Source of the DNA: Roseobacter litoralis Och 149
GTDB lineage: Bacteria > Pseudomonadota > Alphaproteobacteria > Rhodobacterales > Rhodobacteraceae
Direction: 5' to 3'
Assembly: GCF_000154785.2 (NCBI RefSeq)
Contig: NC_015730.1
Location: 2,790,001 to 2,854,000 of the forward strand
Length of the DNA stretch: 64,000 bases
The position numbers were made by a program, and so were the translations under genes. Position 1 is the first letter of the stretch, and the number at the start of each line of letters is the position of its first letter. Positions 10,714 to 19,430 of this stretch are shown in pieces. The notes beneath the pieces were generated by a model, which saw only the letters and a program-made list of their open reading frames with translations, was not told the origin of the DNA and searched no databases.

Positions 10714-11897
10714 CAGCCGTCTCCGGGTGTGGTTTTACCCAAAGGCCTTGGTGCGCGCGGCTTGATCGCTTCGGCGAGGCGATTGATGTCTGCGCGCAAC
10801 TCGGCAAGGCTCTCTTGGCGTCCGGCAGAAATCTCTTCGAGAATGCGCAGCATCTGCACGTCAATGGACCGCAGCCGCATTCTGCTTTCCGCATCGATCC
10901 CATCGCCCTGCCCTTGCATTTCAATCAGAGCAATTAGCCTTTCCTGACCCGCAGCAACCCGTTCGAGCGCTGCACTTGCAGGATCAGACCCTTCCATCCT
11001 CTGTGTCAGCTTATCGAGCGAAGCAGCCAAACCGCCAAGGGTTTGGTTTACTTCGTTTCGGCCCTGATCTGCGTGCAGGAACATTTGCTGCAGGGTATCC
11101 ATCTGCTCGGTCATGTGATCGACAACACCCGCAAAGCCATGCTGATCGCCGGACGCCTCATCCCCGGAAGTAAATCCAACCCGTGTGATTGAACTGAGCC
11201 ACTCTTCGAGCTCGCGGTAAAAACGGTTTTGCCCATGGCCTGCAAAAAGTTCGAGCAGTCCGACAATCAGCGACCCGGCCAGCCCCAACAGGGACGATGC
11301 AAAGGCAACGCCCATACCGTCCAGCTGGTCTTGCAGCCCGCTCATCAGCCGGTTGAAGACCTGTACACCACCCTCCCCGTCCTGCGGGGCAAGGCTGCCT
11401 ATGGTCTCCACAAGGGCGGGCACAGTTGTAGCCAGCCCGTAGAAAGTACCCAAAAGGCCAAGGAAAATCAGCATGCTGACGATGTAACGCGTGATTTCAC
11501 GCACTTCTTCGATCCGCGTCGCGACCGATTCAAGGATGGAGCGGGACGACGAGGCATTGACCTGCATCCGTGCGCCACGCTGACGCAACAGCGACGCGAG
11601 CGGCGCCAGAAGCTGCGGTGCCTTCGTGCTGGAATCCAATGTGCCCGTCGCAAACCCTTCGATCCAGCGCACGGAACCGATCAATTGCAACACCTGATAA
11701 AAACAGGCCACAACGCCAATGGCGAAAACAAAAATGATGAAGCCGTTCAGGTAGAGATTGGCCTGAAACACGGGCAACACGCTGGGCAGTGCCAGAAAAA
11801 CACCAAAACCGGACAGTCCCAGCACAATCAGCATCAAAGAGATTTGTCTTACCGGCTGGGAAAAGACAGGTCTGGTTTCTAGGTCTGGTAACGCCAT
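10713..11897 (-). CDS. MotA/TolQ/ExbB-family proton-channel-like protein
   Basis: A 394-residue inner-membrane protein with four predicted membrane helices (about 20-42, 48-72, 137-162 and 196-220). The last two match the MotA/ExbB pair: IFLGLLGTFYGLATTVPALV and MGVAFASSLLGLAGSLIVG. The C-terminal 150 residues (240-394) are helical and cytoplasmic (QMDTLQQMF, then ERLIALIEMQ and LAELRADINRLAEAI). It is the first gene of a two-gene unit with the OmpA-domain protein. Together they resemble a MotAB or ZorAB stator, but there are no flagellar genes and no Zorya effector genes nearby. Confidence 0.85.
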   Translation of the reverse strand: MALPDLETRPVFSQPVRQISLMLIVLGLSGFGVFLALPSVLPVFQANLYLNGFIIFVFAIGVVACFYQVLQLIGSVRWIEGFATGTLDSSTKAPQLLAPLASLLRQRGARMQVNASSSRSILESVATRIEEVREITRYIVSMLIFLGLLGTFYGLATTVPALVETIGSLAPQDGEGGVQVFNRLMSGLQDQLDGMGVAFASSLLGLAGSLIVGLLELFAGHGQNRFYRELEEWLSSITRVGFTSGDEASGDQHGFAGVVDHMTEQMDTLQQMFLHADQGRNEVNQTLGGLAASLDKLTQRMEGSDPASAALERVAAGQERLIALIEMQGQGDGIDAESRMRLRSIDVQMLRILEEISAGRQESLAELRADINRLAEAIKPRAPRPLGKTTPGDG

Positions 11898-11972
11898 GCG
11901 TCCCCGCTCCTGACCGTTATTGTTCTGCTCTACGCGTAGTTTACACAGAAACGTAAAGGAAGTGCCAAGGAT

Positions 11973-12503
11973 TTATGATGTCAGCGCACGAACCCGCTGA
12001 CTGAGCCACTCAAGGTCAGGGTCATGCAGCCCGATCTCGGTCAAATGTTGTGCGGTGTTATAAAGGTATTCCGTGTTTGGCCCCATCCCACCGACCGCTG
12101 ACGAAATGATCTGCGCCTGTTCCTCAAGGGGCAATCCACCGCAGTATTGCACATGGCCCGGATTGATCACATAGGCCACCGCTGTCACCCGGCGGCCATC
12201 GATCAGATCGACATCAAGCTCGCGTTCGAGGTAGGCCGAGGAAATCAGCTCACGCTCGCGCAGATAGGCCAGCGTCTCAACTTCAGTACCCCCTTTGACC
12301 GCAAGTGCCACGCCCTCACAGGCATGGGCAGGCTCTTCGTCCAGCGCCAAGACAAGACCGGGGTGCGTTTCCGAGCCACGATGGTGAATGGACCGCATAC
12401 AAAAAGAGCGCGCATAGCCGGGCAAGGTCGCCACAACCTGTTCCGCCACCTCAAAACCCGGGTTCCACAGCAGACTGCCATAGCCAAATACCCACATCGT
12501 CAT
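11973..12503 (-). CDS. ChaC-like gamma-glutamylcyclotransferase
   Basis: Likely cleaves glutathione to 5-oxoproline and Cys-Gly in the cytosol. The signature VFGYGSLLWNPGF near residue 5-17 matches the substrate-binding YGSL loop, and AYLRERE (about 100-106) carries the ChaC catalytic glutamate. The 176-residue length is normal. It starts at ATG 12503 with AAGGAG ten bases upstream. It precedes the stator pair on the same strand with a 75-base gap, so cotranscription is possible but not shown. Confidence 0.85.
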   Translation of the reverse strand: MTMWVFGYGSLLWNPGFEVAEQVVATLPGYARSFCMRSIHHRGSETHPGLVLALDEEPAHACEGVALAVKGGTEVETLAYLRERELISSAYLERELDVDLIDGRRVTAVAYVINPGHVQYCGGLPLEEQAQIISSAVGGMGPNTEYLYNTAQHLTEIGLHDPDLEWLSQRVRALTS

Positions 12504-12568
12504 TGCACTGGTTCTCCTTGCCTGCTTTGCGTAAACCCCAAAATGGCAGGAGATAAAAGAGGTATACG

Positions 12569-13573
12569 ATGCGGCGTCTGGTTTGGTTGGGTGTTGTCTT
12601 TGCCGTGTTATGGAGCGGATGGTGGTTTTTTGCCGCCTCAGGCGTGCAGTCGGGATTGACGCGCTGGTTCGAAGATCGACGCAGCGATGGCTGGCAGGCC
12701 GAAATAGCGGACACAGCGCTTTCCGGGTTCCCTTTGAAACTGGATGTAACGCTGGAGCGGCCCATGCTGGCAGATCCCGAAACCGGCGTCGCCTTTGAGG
12801 CCTCCACAGTCATGATCAGCGCGCCGACCTATTGGCCGGGCTATGTGTCGTTGTTTTTCCCGCAAGACGAGATGCTGTTTGCCAGCCCATCTGGTCGCAG
12901 TACCTTAACGGCCGATACGGCGGTCGCCAATCTGCGCCTGCATCCGGGTGCTACATTGGAAGTGGAAGAACTGGCGCTGACGTCCGGGCCGTGGCGTCTC
13001 GACACGCCTGGCGGCAGCCTGATGTCAGCACAAGGGCTGTCTGTCGGCATGCGGCAGGACGTCGAAAACGCAAACCGGTATGCCGTGACATTGGATGCGC
13101 CCTCTTTTCAACCGGGCAGCGTGCCGCGCGCCGCCTTGCGTATCCCCACGGATTGGCCGATCGCCTTTGACAGCCTGACGATGGACATGACCGTCACCTT
13201 TGATCGCCCGTTTGACCGCAGCACACTTGAAACACAACGACCGCAGCCGCGCAGAATTGATCTGTCGCTGGCGCAGGCCGCATGGGGCACGTTGTTGTTG
13301 CGCGGGGCCGCAGATCTGGATGTGAGCGCCACGGGCGCCATGACCGGTGAGATTTCTTTGCAGGCAAAGAACTGGCAGGACATGCTGGTCTTGGCCGAAA
13401 CTGCCGGTATTTTGCCCCCAGCCCTCAAGCCGCAGGCAGAGAACATTCTGCAGGCACTCGCACGTGGCAGCGGAAATCCGAATTCAATAGATGTTACCCT
13501 GTCACTGCGCGACGGGACGATCTTTCTGGGCTTCATACCGTTGGGGCAAGCCCCCCTGCTCATTCTGCGTTAA
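12569..13573 (+). CDS. DUF2125 family protein, probably exported
   Basis: A 334-residue protein with an N-terminal hydrophobic segment (LVWLGVVFAVLWSGWWFFA, about 3-21) that anchors or exports it; the rest is a beta-rich extracytoplasmic domain. The opening after the helix, GLTRWFEDRRSDGW, and the motif SGFPLKLDVTLERP match what I know of DUF2125, a family found in alphaproteobacteria with no assigned role. It diverges from chaC and its stop codon overlaps that of the extensin-family gene on the other strand (shared TTAA at 13570-13573). Confidence 0.8.
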   Translation: MRRLVWLGVVFAVLWSGWWFFAASGVQSGLTRWFEDRRSDGWQAEIADTALSGFPLKLDVTLERPMLADPETGVAFEASTVMISAPTYWPGYVSLFFPQDEMLFASPSGRSTLTADTAVANLRLHPGATLEVEELALTSGPWRLDTPGGSLMSAQGLSVGMRQDVENANRYAVTLDAPSFQPGSVPRAALRIPTDWPIAFDSLTMDMTVTFDRPFDRSTLETQRPQPRRIDLSLAQAAWGTLLLRGAADLDVSATGAMTGEISLQAKNWQDMLVLAETAGILPPALKPQAENILQALARGSGNPNSIDVTLSLRDGTIFLGFIPLGQAPLLILR

Positions 13574-14349
13574 CGGCAGTAGGGGCCACTGCGATACCGG
13601 GCTGTGTCAAAGTGAAAGTGATCCCGGTGAAACCGATCTGATTCCGGCCCGAGCACCGTGCCGAATGGCCCACATGCGCCCCTGTGCAACTGACGCATTG
13701 CTTTCGATGTGGCCGGATCATTCCATCCGCTGCGCACCGTGACCAATGTGCCGTCGCGCATCTGCAAACCTGAAATATCGATGGCGCGCCCTTTACCATG
13801 TTCAGAAATGCGCCCACCCGGTCGGTTGTTGCGTGTTCGGCACGCGTAATGCGCCGCCACGCGGATGTTCTTCAACCCGCCCCCTTTGCGCGAAAAAGCA
13901 GGTTTGGCCGTATCATCAATCCATGTTTTCAGCGCCTTGGCCGTGCCGCAATCCATCACGGAATGTTGGCTCAACGCGATGCCGGACACGGCGCGGATGC
14001 GCACGGCATCTGCGACGCCGCATCCCGTCTTTGAACCGGGCACACGGCCCACAACCACGCCCTGAATATCAACATCGCCGCAGACCGCGCCTTTCTTGCG
14101 CAGCCGTTCTTGTGCGCGGGCAATGCGGCGAAACTTTCGCGGTCGCACTTCTGGTCGGCGTGACTGAGCAAGCCCGCGTCCACTCCCAACGGCCTCTCGT
14201 GCGGCGGCGTCTCTTGGGCGGGGGGTGATGGCACCGGACGCCTCCAGTTGCGGTCCCGCGCTGTCTCGTTGAACAGGGCGCAAAGACGTATCCGGCGCCG
14301 CAATCGCGCCCCCGGCCAACATCACAAAGGCAAAGACCAGCGATTTCAT
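13570..14349 (-). CDS. Extensin family protein (LAS/M15-like peptidase fold)
   Basis: A 259-residue exported protein: a signal peptide (MKSLVFAFVMLAGGAIA), a low-complexity basic linker (about 30-80), then an extensin-like C-terminal domain. Visible motifs are GCGVADAVRI, SVMDCGTAKAL, SEHGKGRAIDISGL and DHFHFD, an arrangement of His and Asp ligands like that of zinc carboxypeptidases acting on cell-wall peptides. Six cysteines could form disulfides in the periplasm. Peptidoglycan hydrolase activity is an inference. It is the last gene of hisC-tyrC-extensin, overlapping tyrC by 4 bases. Confidence 0.85.
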   Translation of the reverse strand: MKSLVFAFVMLAGGAIAAPDTSLRPVQRDSAGPQLEASGAITPRPRDAAAREAVGSGRGLAQSRRPEVRPRKFRRIARAQERLRKKGAVCGDVDIQGVVVGRVPGSKTGCGVADAVRIRAVSGIALSQHSVMDCGTAKALKTWIDDTAKPAFSRKGGGLKNIRVAAHYACRTRNNRPGGRISEHGKGRAIDISGLQMRDGTLVTVRSGWNDPATSKAMRQLHRGACGPFGTVLGPESDRFHRDHFHFDTARYRSGPYCR

Positions 14350-15266
14350 GGGCCGGATTTCTTGCGGCCAAAGTCCGGCGCATCCGTGTCCTGCCCCGCT
14401 TCGATAATGCCGCGGCGAATGGCCCGCGTGCGCGTGAAATACTCATGCAGATGATCGCCATCCCCGGTGCGGATCGCGCGTTGCAGCGCGAACAGCTCTT
14501 CGGTGAAACGTCCGAGTATTTCCAGCGTGGCGTCTTTGTTGGACAAGAAAACATCGCGCCACATGGTCGGATCGCTCGCCGCGATGCGGGTAAAGTCCCG
14601 AAAACCGGCAGCGGAGTATTTGATCACCTCCCGGTCGGTCACCCGGCTGAGGTCATCGGCTACGCCCACCATCGTATAGGCGATCAGGTGTGGCGCATGG
14701 CTGGTGACGGCGAGGACAAGGTCATGATGGTCTGCCTCCATCTCCTGCACGTTACTGCCAATGCCTTCCCAAAAACTGCACAATCTATCGACGGCCGCTC
14801 GGTCTGAGCCCTCAACCGGGACCAGCAAACACCAGCGTTGGTCAAACAGTTCCGCAAATCCGGATTCAGGGCCGGAGTGTTCGGTTCCCGCCAGCGGATG
14901 TCCGGGGATGAAGTGGACGTTTTCAGGCAAATGCGGTCCAACACTGTCGATCACGTCGCGTTTGACCGATCCCACATCCGTCACGGTCGCCCCCTGTTTC
15001 AAATGGGGAGCGATTTCAGCGGCGACCTGCCCCATCACCCCGACCGGCACGCAGAGCACCACGAGATCGGCGCCCGCGACGGCGTCAGCCGCGCTGTCGT
15101 AGACATGATCACACAGGCCAATATGCCGGGCGGTCTGACGCGTCGCATCAGATCGCGCATAGCCCGTCACTTCACCAGCGAGCCCCTTGCGCTTGATGGC
15201 CCAAAACATGGACGACGCAATCAGGCCCAGCCCGATCAAGGCCACCCGGTCGTAAATCACACTCAT
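14346..15266 (-). CDS. tyrC: Prephenate/arogenate dehydrogenase family protein
   Basis: NAD(P)-dependent dehydrogenase of tyrosine biosynthesis, oxidatively decarboxylating prephenate or arogenate. It has 306 residues; the N-terminal Rossmann motif is ALIGLGLIASS (about 9-19), with Ala in place of the usual third glycine. Later motifs are VLCVPVG, VTDVGSVK, FIPGHPLAG (catalytic-site His) and TSHAPH, all typical of the family. It overlaps hisC by 4 bases and the extensin-family gene by 4 bases, so the three are translationally coupled. Which of the two substrates it prefers is not readable from sequence. Confidence 0.92.
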   Translation of the reverse strand: MSVIYDRVALIGLGLIASSMFWAIKRKGLAGEVTGYARSDATRQTARHIGLCDHVYDSAADAVAGADLVVLCVPVGVMGQVAAEIAPHLKQGATVTDVGSVKRDVIDSVGPHLPENVHFIPGHPLAGTEHSGPESGFAELFDQRWCLLVPVEGSDRAAVDRLCSFWEGIGSNVQEMEADHHDLVLAVTSHAPHLIAYTMVGVADDLSRVTDREVIKYSAAGFRDFTRIAASDPTMWRDVFLSNKDATLEILGRFTEELFALQRAIRTGDGDHLHEYFTRTRAIRRGIIEAGQDTDAPDFGRKKSGP

Positions 15267-16348
15267 GAAACCCCCTTAAAGCGCGCCAAGGCATCGAGCA
15301 CACGCGTCACATCATCGGAGCGGCCCACGGTGATACGCAACGCCTCGGGAAAACCGTACCCTTTCACGATGCGCACCAGAATGCCCTCGTGCTTGAGATG
15401 CGCATCTGCCGCCAATGCTTCGGCCTCGTCAGCAAACCGTGCAAGCACAAAGTTGGCATGGCTTGGATCGCAGGCGATGCCAAGCTGGTTCAACCCGCCC
15501 ATGAGCCGCACCCGCTGCGCCGCGTTCTCCTGCAGGCATGTTTCAACAAAGGCACGGTCGTTCACCGCAGCCTCGGCCCCTGCCAGCGCGACCGAAGACA
15601 GGTTGAACGGACCGCGCACACGGTTGAGCACGTCGATCACCTCTTGCGTGGCATAGGCCCAACCGACACGCAGACCACCAAGGCCATAAAGCTTTGAAAA
15701 CGTGCGGGTCATCACCACATTGTCGAATTCATCGACCAAAGATGCGCCCCCATCATAGCCCTCGAAAAACTCGGCATATGCACCATCCAGCACCAAAAGA
15801 CATGTGGGCGGCACCGATTGCGCAAGGCGTCTTAACGAATCCAGTCCAATCGCCGTCCCCGTCGGATTGGCTGGGTTGGCAATATAGACCAGACGTGTGG
15901 CCGGGGTCAGCCGGTCGATGATCGCGTCGATATCCACGGTTCTGTCTGCTTCGGGCGCTACAACAGGCGTCGCCCCGGCGGACAAGGCAAAAATACGGTA
16001 CATCGAGAACCCATGCTCGGTATAAAGCACTTCACCGCCCGGCCCCGAATAGGCCATCGCGAGCAAGCTCAGCAACTCGTCAGAGCCGACGCCGCAAATA
16101 ATGCGCTGCGCATCAAGCCCGTGCGACTGCCCGATGGCCACCCGCAGTGCGCTGTGATCCGTTGAGGGGTAGCGGTGCAGATTGAGCGCTGTTTCAGCGA
16201 CTTTCGCACTGGCTGCCGGACTGCACCCGGACGGGTTTTCGTTCGAGCTGAGCTTGAGAGGCTCTGCCTGCCCGTCAATTTTGGATGCCCCGCCCTGATA
16301 CAGTGCAATATCCATAATACCTGGCTGAGCGGTAATCCTCATCGTCAT
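15263..16348 (-). CDS. hisC: Histidinol-phosphate / aromatic aminotransferase
   Basis: PLP-dependent class I/II aminotransferase of 361 residues. The start is ATG 16348 (MTMRITAQPGIM), eight bases after AGGAG; the open frame goes further upstream, but that extension does not look like the family. Key features are the N-terminal substrate loop KLSSNENP, NPTGT at 161-165, the Asp of LVLDGAY (about 188) and Lys-219 in TFSKLYGLGGLR, which binds PLP. HisC-type enzymes can also transaminate prephenate or arogenate precursors; coupling to tyrC points to aromatic amino-acid synthesis here, perhaps alongside a histidine role. Confidence 0.9.
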   Translation of the reverse strand: MTMRITAQPGIMDIALYQGGASKIDGQAEPLKLSSNENPSGCSPAASAKVAETALNLHRYPSTDHSALRVAIGQSHGLDAQRIICGVGSDELLSLLAMAYSGPGGEVLYTEHGFSMYRIFALSAGATPVVAPEADRTVDIDAIIDRLTPATRLVYIANPANPTGTAIGLDSLRRLAQSVPPTCLLVLDGAYAEFFEGYDGGASLVDEFDNVVMTRTFSKLYGLGGLRVGWAYATQEVIDVLNRVRGPFNLSSVALAGAEAAVNDRAFVETCLQENAAQRVRLMGGLNQLGIACDPSHANFVLARFADEAEALAADAHLKHEGILVRIVKGYGFPEALRITVGRSDDVTRVLDALARFKGVS

Positions 16349-16632
16349 TGGGTTATCTCCTGTCGCGCTGACAGATGGCGCGTTTGCGGGGCGGATAGCA
16401 ACTGCAAAAGGGCTTCGCAAATGCAGACAGGGGATGCAACATCCTGAATTCACAACATCAGACAATTTTCCCCCAAAGGGTGATGATCCGTTGAAAACCG
16501 CACGTCCAGACCACCTGGGATCGACCATCGCTGCGGTGCATCCCAGCTTGATTGTTTTTTCATCACGCTTTTCAACTTTATCGGAGTAGCTCGTGGCACC
16601 GGCAGTTGAAATCCCACCCGATTAAGTGAGAG

Positions 16633-18609
16633 TTGCACGTTTTGCAGTATCGCGCCGATATTGATGGTCTTCGCGCCATCGCCGTTTTGCCCATCGTTCT
16701 GTTCCACCTGGGCGTTACCTCGCTCTCTGGGGGGTTCGTGGGTGTTGATGTATTCTTTGTGATCAGCGGGTATCTGATCACGTCGCTGGTGCTGAATGAT
16801 ATCGACGCAGGCAGGTTTTCGTTCAAAGCGTTTTATATGAAACGCATTCGAAGGCTGGGGCCCGCGCTGCTTGTGACTTTGCTTGCGACGCTGCTGGTCG
16901 GCATTTTTATTCTATCGCCTTCTCTATTAGAGGCATTGGCAGAATCGTCCCTTGCGGCGCTGCTATCGGTATCGAACATTCTATTCTGGTCGGAAGCTGG
17001 TTATTTTGACGCCGACGCCATCTATAAGCCTATGTTGCACACCTGGTCACTTGGGGTGGAAGAGCAGTTCTATGTGGTTTGGCCTGTGCTGCTTTTGCTC
17101 GTTTCGCACTTTGGGCGCAAAGCGCTGGGGGCGCTTTTGCTGGCGTTATCTGTCGCCAGCTTGATCGCCTCAGAAATGATGCTCAACACCGCGCCGGAAA
17201 CCGTATTCTTTCTCGCCCCGTTTCGCATATTTGAATTTGCCTTTGGTGCAGGCCTCGCCCTTTTCCCGGTGCGTAACACAGGCACATCTTTCCTGCGATC
17301 CTCAGCGTCCGTCACAGGCCTTATTGCAATCCTTGCATCTGCATTTCTTTATACGAAAGAGACGCGCTTTCCCGGAATTGCAGCCCTTGTGCCTTGCGTT
17401 GGCGCAGCACTTATCATCTGGGCCGGTCCGGCGGGCTGGATGAACAAGCGGTTGACGCTCGCACCTTTGGTTTACATTGGCCGGATCAGTTATTCGCTTT
17501 ACCTGGTCCACTGGCCTGTGGTTGTTTACTATGCGTATTTGTACCAGATGCCTGAAAACCCCACCGAAGTCATCGGTTTGATTGTCTTCGTCCTGGCGCT
17601 GGCCAGCGTGATGTATTTCGCGGTCGAGCAGCCCTTTCGGAAAAAACGCCAAGTCGCCGCGAAAGCAACTTTCCGGGTTGGAAACCGCGCAGTGGTCTTT
17701 AGTCTCATTGCTGCGAGTGCCACTCTTGTGAGCACGGCAGTTTTTGTGGATCAAAAGGACGGGCTACAGGACTGGTTACCTTCAGAAATGATCGCTTTTG
17801 ACGAAACGCTTCGCCTCGAAAAAAAAGCACGTCGAAAAGCCATTCGACAGGGAACCTGTCATTTTACAGACATGAGCCGTCAGGAATACGCGGATGCGCT
17901 GGACGCCTGCGCACCCGAAGCGCTTGATAATCTGATCGTGGTTTACGGAGACAGCCATGCAGCGGGCATATGGTCGGCCCTGTCCCGCGGCTTGCCCGAC
18001 CGGAATGTCATGCAGATTACAGCGGCAGGATGTTCTTATGGGGGCCTCAAGAAGACCTCAAAAAAGTGTACGGATTTTGCAGAGATAGCATCGAAGTGGA
18101 TCATAGATCATGCAGATAATATTGAAGTAGTCGTGTATTCTCAACGCGCCAAAAGCTTGCTAAACGGTGCCCCAGAAGAAAATCTGACGACCTTAACGGT
18201 GGCGTCTGGCGCGCTTGAAAACGTACGAAAAAGCTTGGAAGCCATCCAAAATACGGGCACATCTGTGATCTATTGGGGTCCGCGACCCGAATTTCATCCC
18301 GCTCTGGGGATTGCACTTGGCACGGTTCAATCGATTGAGCATCTAAAAGCCCGATACGCCTTGCTTGATATGAATGCATTTTTGGAGCTTGATACCGCGC
18401 TCAAGGCTGAGTTCAAAGACTCGCCCGTGACCTACATCTCCAGCTACGATGTGATTTGCGCGCCCACATGCACTTTCCTGAGCGAGGATGGAGGGCCACT
18501 GATCGTAGACTACGGCCATTGGACAACGACAGGCGGTGACGAGGTCCTGCGTGCAATGCGCAAAGAGCACAGCGTCCTTGGCGAATTGCTAAACCAGCAA
18601 AAGATGTGA
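16633..18609 (+). CDS. Membrane O-acyltransferase with C-terminal SGNH domain
   Basis: Predicted O-acetyltransferase of a surface polysaccharide or lipopolysaccharide, about 658 residues. The N-terminal acyltransferase-3 domain has about ten membrane helices (YRADIDGLRAIAVLPIVLFH, then FFVISGYLIT and HTWSLGVEEQFY). The C-terminal SGNH-hydrolase domain has the nucleophile block YGDSHA (439-443 region) and the Asp-His pair in VDYGHWTTTGG (about 626-629). The start is uncertain: TTG 16633 or TTG 16642, as no ATG lies close to the first conserved residues. The C-terminal half is visibly richer in A+T than its neighbours, which suggests transfer, common for surface-modification genes. Confidence 0.88.
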   Translation: MHVLQYRADIDGLRAIAVLPIVLFHLGVTSLSGGFVGVDVFFVISGYLITSLVLNDIDAGRFSFKAFYMKRIRRLGPALLVTLLATLLVGIFILSPSLLEALAESSLAALLSVSNILFWSEAGYFDADAIYKPMLHTWSLGVEEQFYVVWPVLLLLVSHFGRKALGALLLALSVASLIASEMMLNTAPETVFFLAPFRIFEFAFGAGLALFPVRNTGTSFLRSSASVTGLIAILASAFLYTKETRFPGIAALVPCVGAALIIWAGPAGWMNKRLTLAPLVYIGRISYSLYLVHWPVVVYYAYLYQMPENPTEVIGLIVFVLALASVMYFAVEQPFRKKRQVAAKATFRVGNRAVVFSLIAASATLVSTAVFVDQKDGLQDWLPSEMIAFDETLRLEKKARRKAIRQGTCHFTDMSRQEYADALDACAPEALDNLIVVYGDSHAAGIWSALSRGLPDRNVMQITAAGCSYGGLKKTSKKCTDFAEIASKWIIDHADNIEVVVYSQRAKSLLNGAPEENLTTLTVASGALENVRKSLEAIQNTGTSVIYWGPRPEFHPALGIALGTVQSIEHLKARYALLDMNAFLELDTALKAEFKDSPVTYISSYDVICAPTCTFLSEDGGPLIVDYGHWTTTGGDEVLRAMRKEHSVLGELLNQQKM

Positions 18610-18613
18610 GCGC

Positions 18614-18656
18614 AAAAAAAATGGCCACGCCGGATTTGCCAGCGCGGCCATTTTTT
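18614..18656. terminator. Bidirectional terminator between the acyltransferase gene and rpsD
   Basis: ATGGCCACGC (18621-18630) pairs with GCGCGGCCAT (18642-18651) with a single mismatch, around an 11-base loop. A run of A precedes it and a run of T follows it, extending the stem, so it can stop transcripts from both strands. It lies exactly between two convergent genes. Confidence 0.9.
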
Positions 18657-18673
18657 GATCTCTTCGCGGAACC

Positions 18674-19294
18674 TTAGTTCTTGGCGTAGAATTCGACCAC
18701 GAGGTTCGGTTCCATCATCACCGGATAAGGCACATCACCCAATGCCGGGGTGCGCACGAATTTCGCGTGCATTTTGGAATGATCCGCCTCGATATAATCT
18801 GGCACGTCGCGCTCGGCGAGTTGTGTGGCTTCGATCAGCGCGGCCATCTGTTTGGAGCGGTCACGCACTTCGATCACGTCGCCTTCTTTTACGCGGTACG
18901 ATGGGATGTTCACGATCTGGCCGTTCACACGGACGTGTTTGTGGTTCACGAACTGACGGGCAGCGAAAACGGTTGAGACGAATTTTGCACGGTACACGAC
19001 GGCGTCAAGACGACGCTCCAGCAAGCCGATCAGGTTTTCACCCGTGTCACCTTTTACACGCTCTGCTTCGGCATAGATACGGCGGAATTGCTTTTCCGTC
19101 AGGTCGCCATAATAGCCCTTGAGCTTTTGCTTGGCGCGCAGCTGGATGCCGAAATCGGAAATTTTACCCTTGCGGCGCTGACCGTGCTGGCCGGGGCCAT
19201 ATTCACGGCGGTTCACGGGGGATTTCGGACGACCCCAGATGTTTTCGCCCATGCGACGGTCAATTTTATGTTTGGCAGACGTGCGTTTGGTCAC
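18674..19294 (-). CDS. rpsD: 30S ribosomal protein S4
   Basis: 16S rRNA-binding assembly protein of the small subunit, 206 residues. The start is GTG 19294 (reading [12 protein letters not shown]), after AAGGAGAT five bases upstream. S4 features include [20 protein letters not shown] near the start and the S4 RNA-binding domain (about 98-160: [12 protein letters not shown], then [17 protein letters not shown]). It stands alone rather than in the alpha operon, as in other alphaproteobacteria, and has its own promoter (19403-19430). Confidence 0.98.
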   Translation of the reverse strand: MTKRTSAKHKIDRRMGENIWGRPKSPVNRREYGPGQHGQRRKGKISDFGIQLRAKQKLKGYYGDLTEKQFRRIYAEAERVKGDTGENLIGLLERRLDAVVYRAKFVSTVFAARQFVNHKHVRVNGQIVNIPSYRVKEGDVIEVRDRSKQMAALIEATQLAERDVPDYIEADHSKMHAKFVRTPALGDVPYPVMMEPNLVVEFYAKN

Positions 19295-19402
19295 GGCTGA
19301 TCTCCTTCTTAAGGGCCCGTTCGGGCGATGAAGGGCGTTGTCCTCTGGCTTGCGCCCGACAGGTCACCCCTCGCGGAGGCCACCAACACCAATGAAGTCG
19401 CG

Positions 19403-19430
19403 CTTATACTTGCCTAATGACCCGTGTCAA
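19403..19430 (-). promoter_or_regulatory. Sigma-70 promoter of rpsD
   Basis: On the minus strand a consensus -35 TTGACA (19425-19430) is followed after 16 bases by -10 TATAAG (19403-19408). The -35 hexamer overlaps the stop codon of the upstream 3-methyladenine glycosylase gene. Transcription should start near 19396, leaving a leader of about 100 bases that includes a GCCCGTTCGGGC-type palindrome before the ribosome-binding site. Confidence 0.75.

Noticed and set aside
8734..11897. Zorya anti-phage system (ZorA/ZorB)
   Set aside because: The stator-like pair resembles ZorAB, but the long coil is in the B partner rather than in A and no ZorC, ZorD or ZorE gene is nearby; the neighbours are housekeeping genes.
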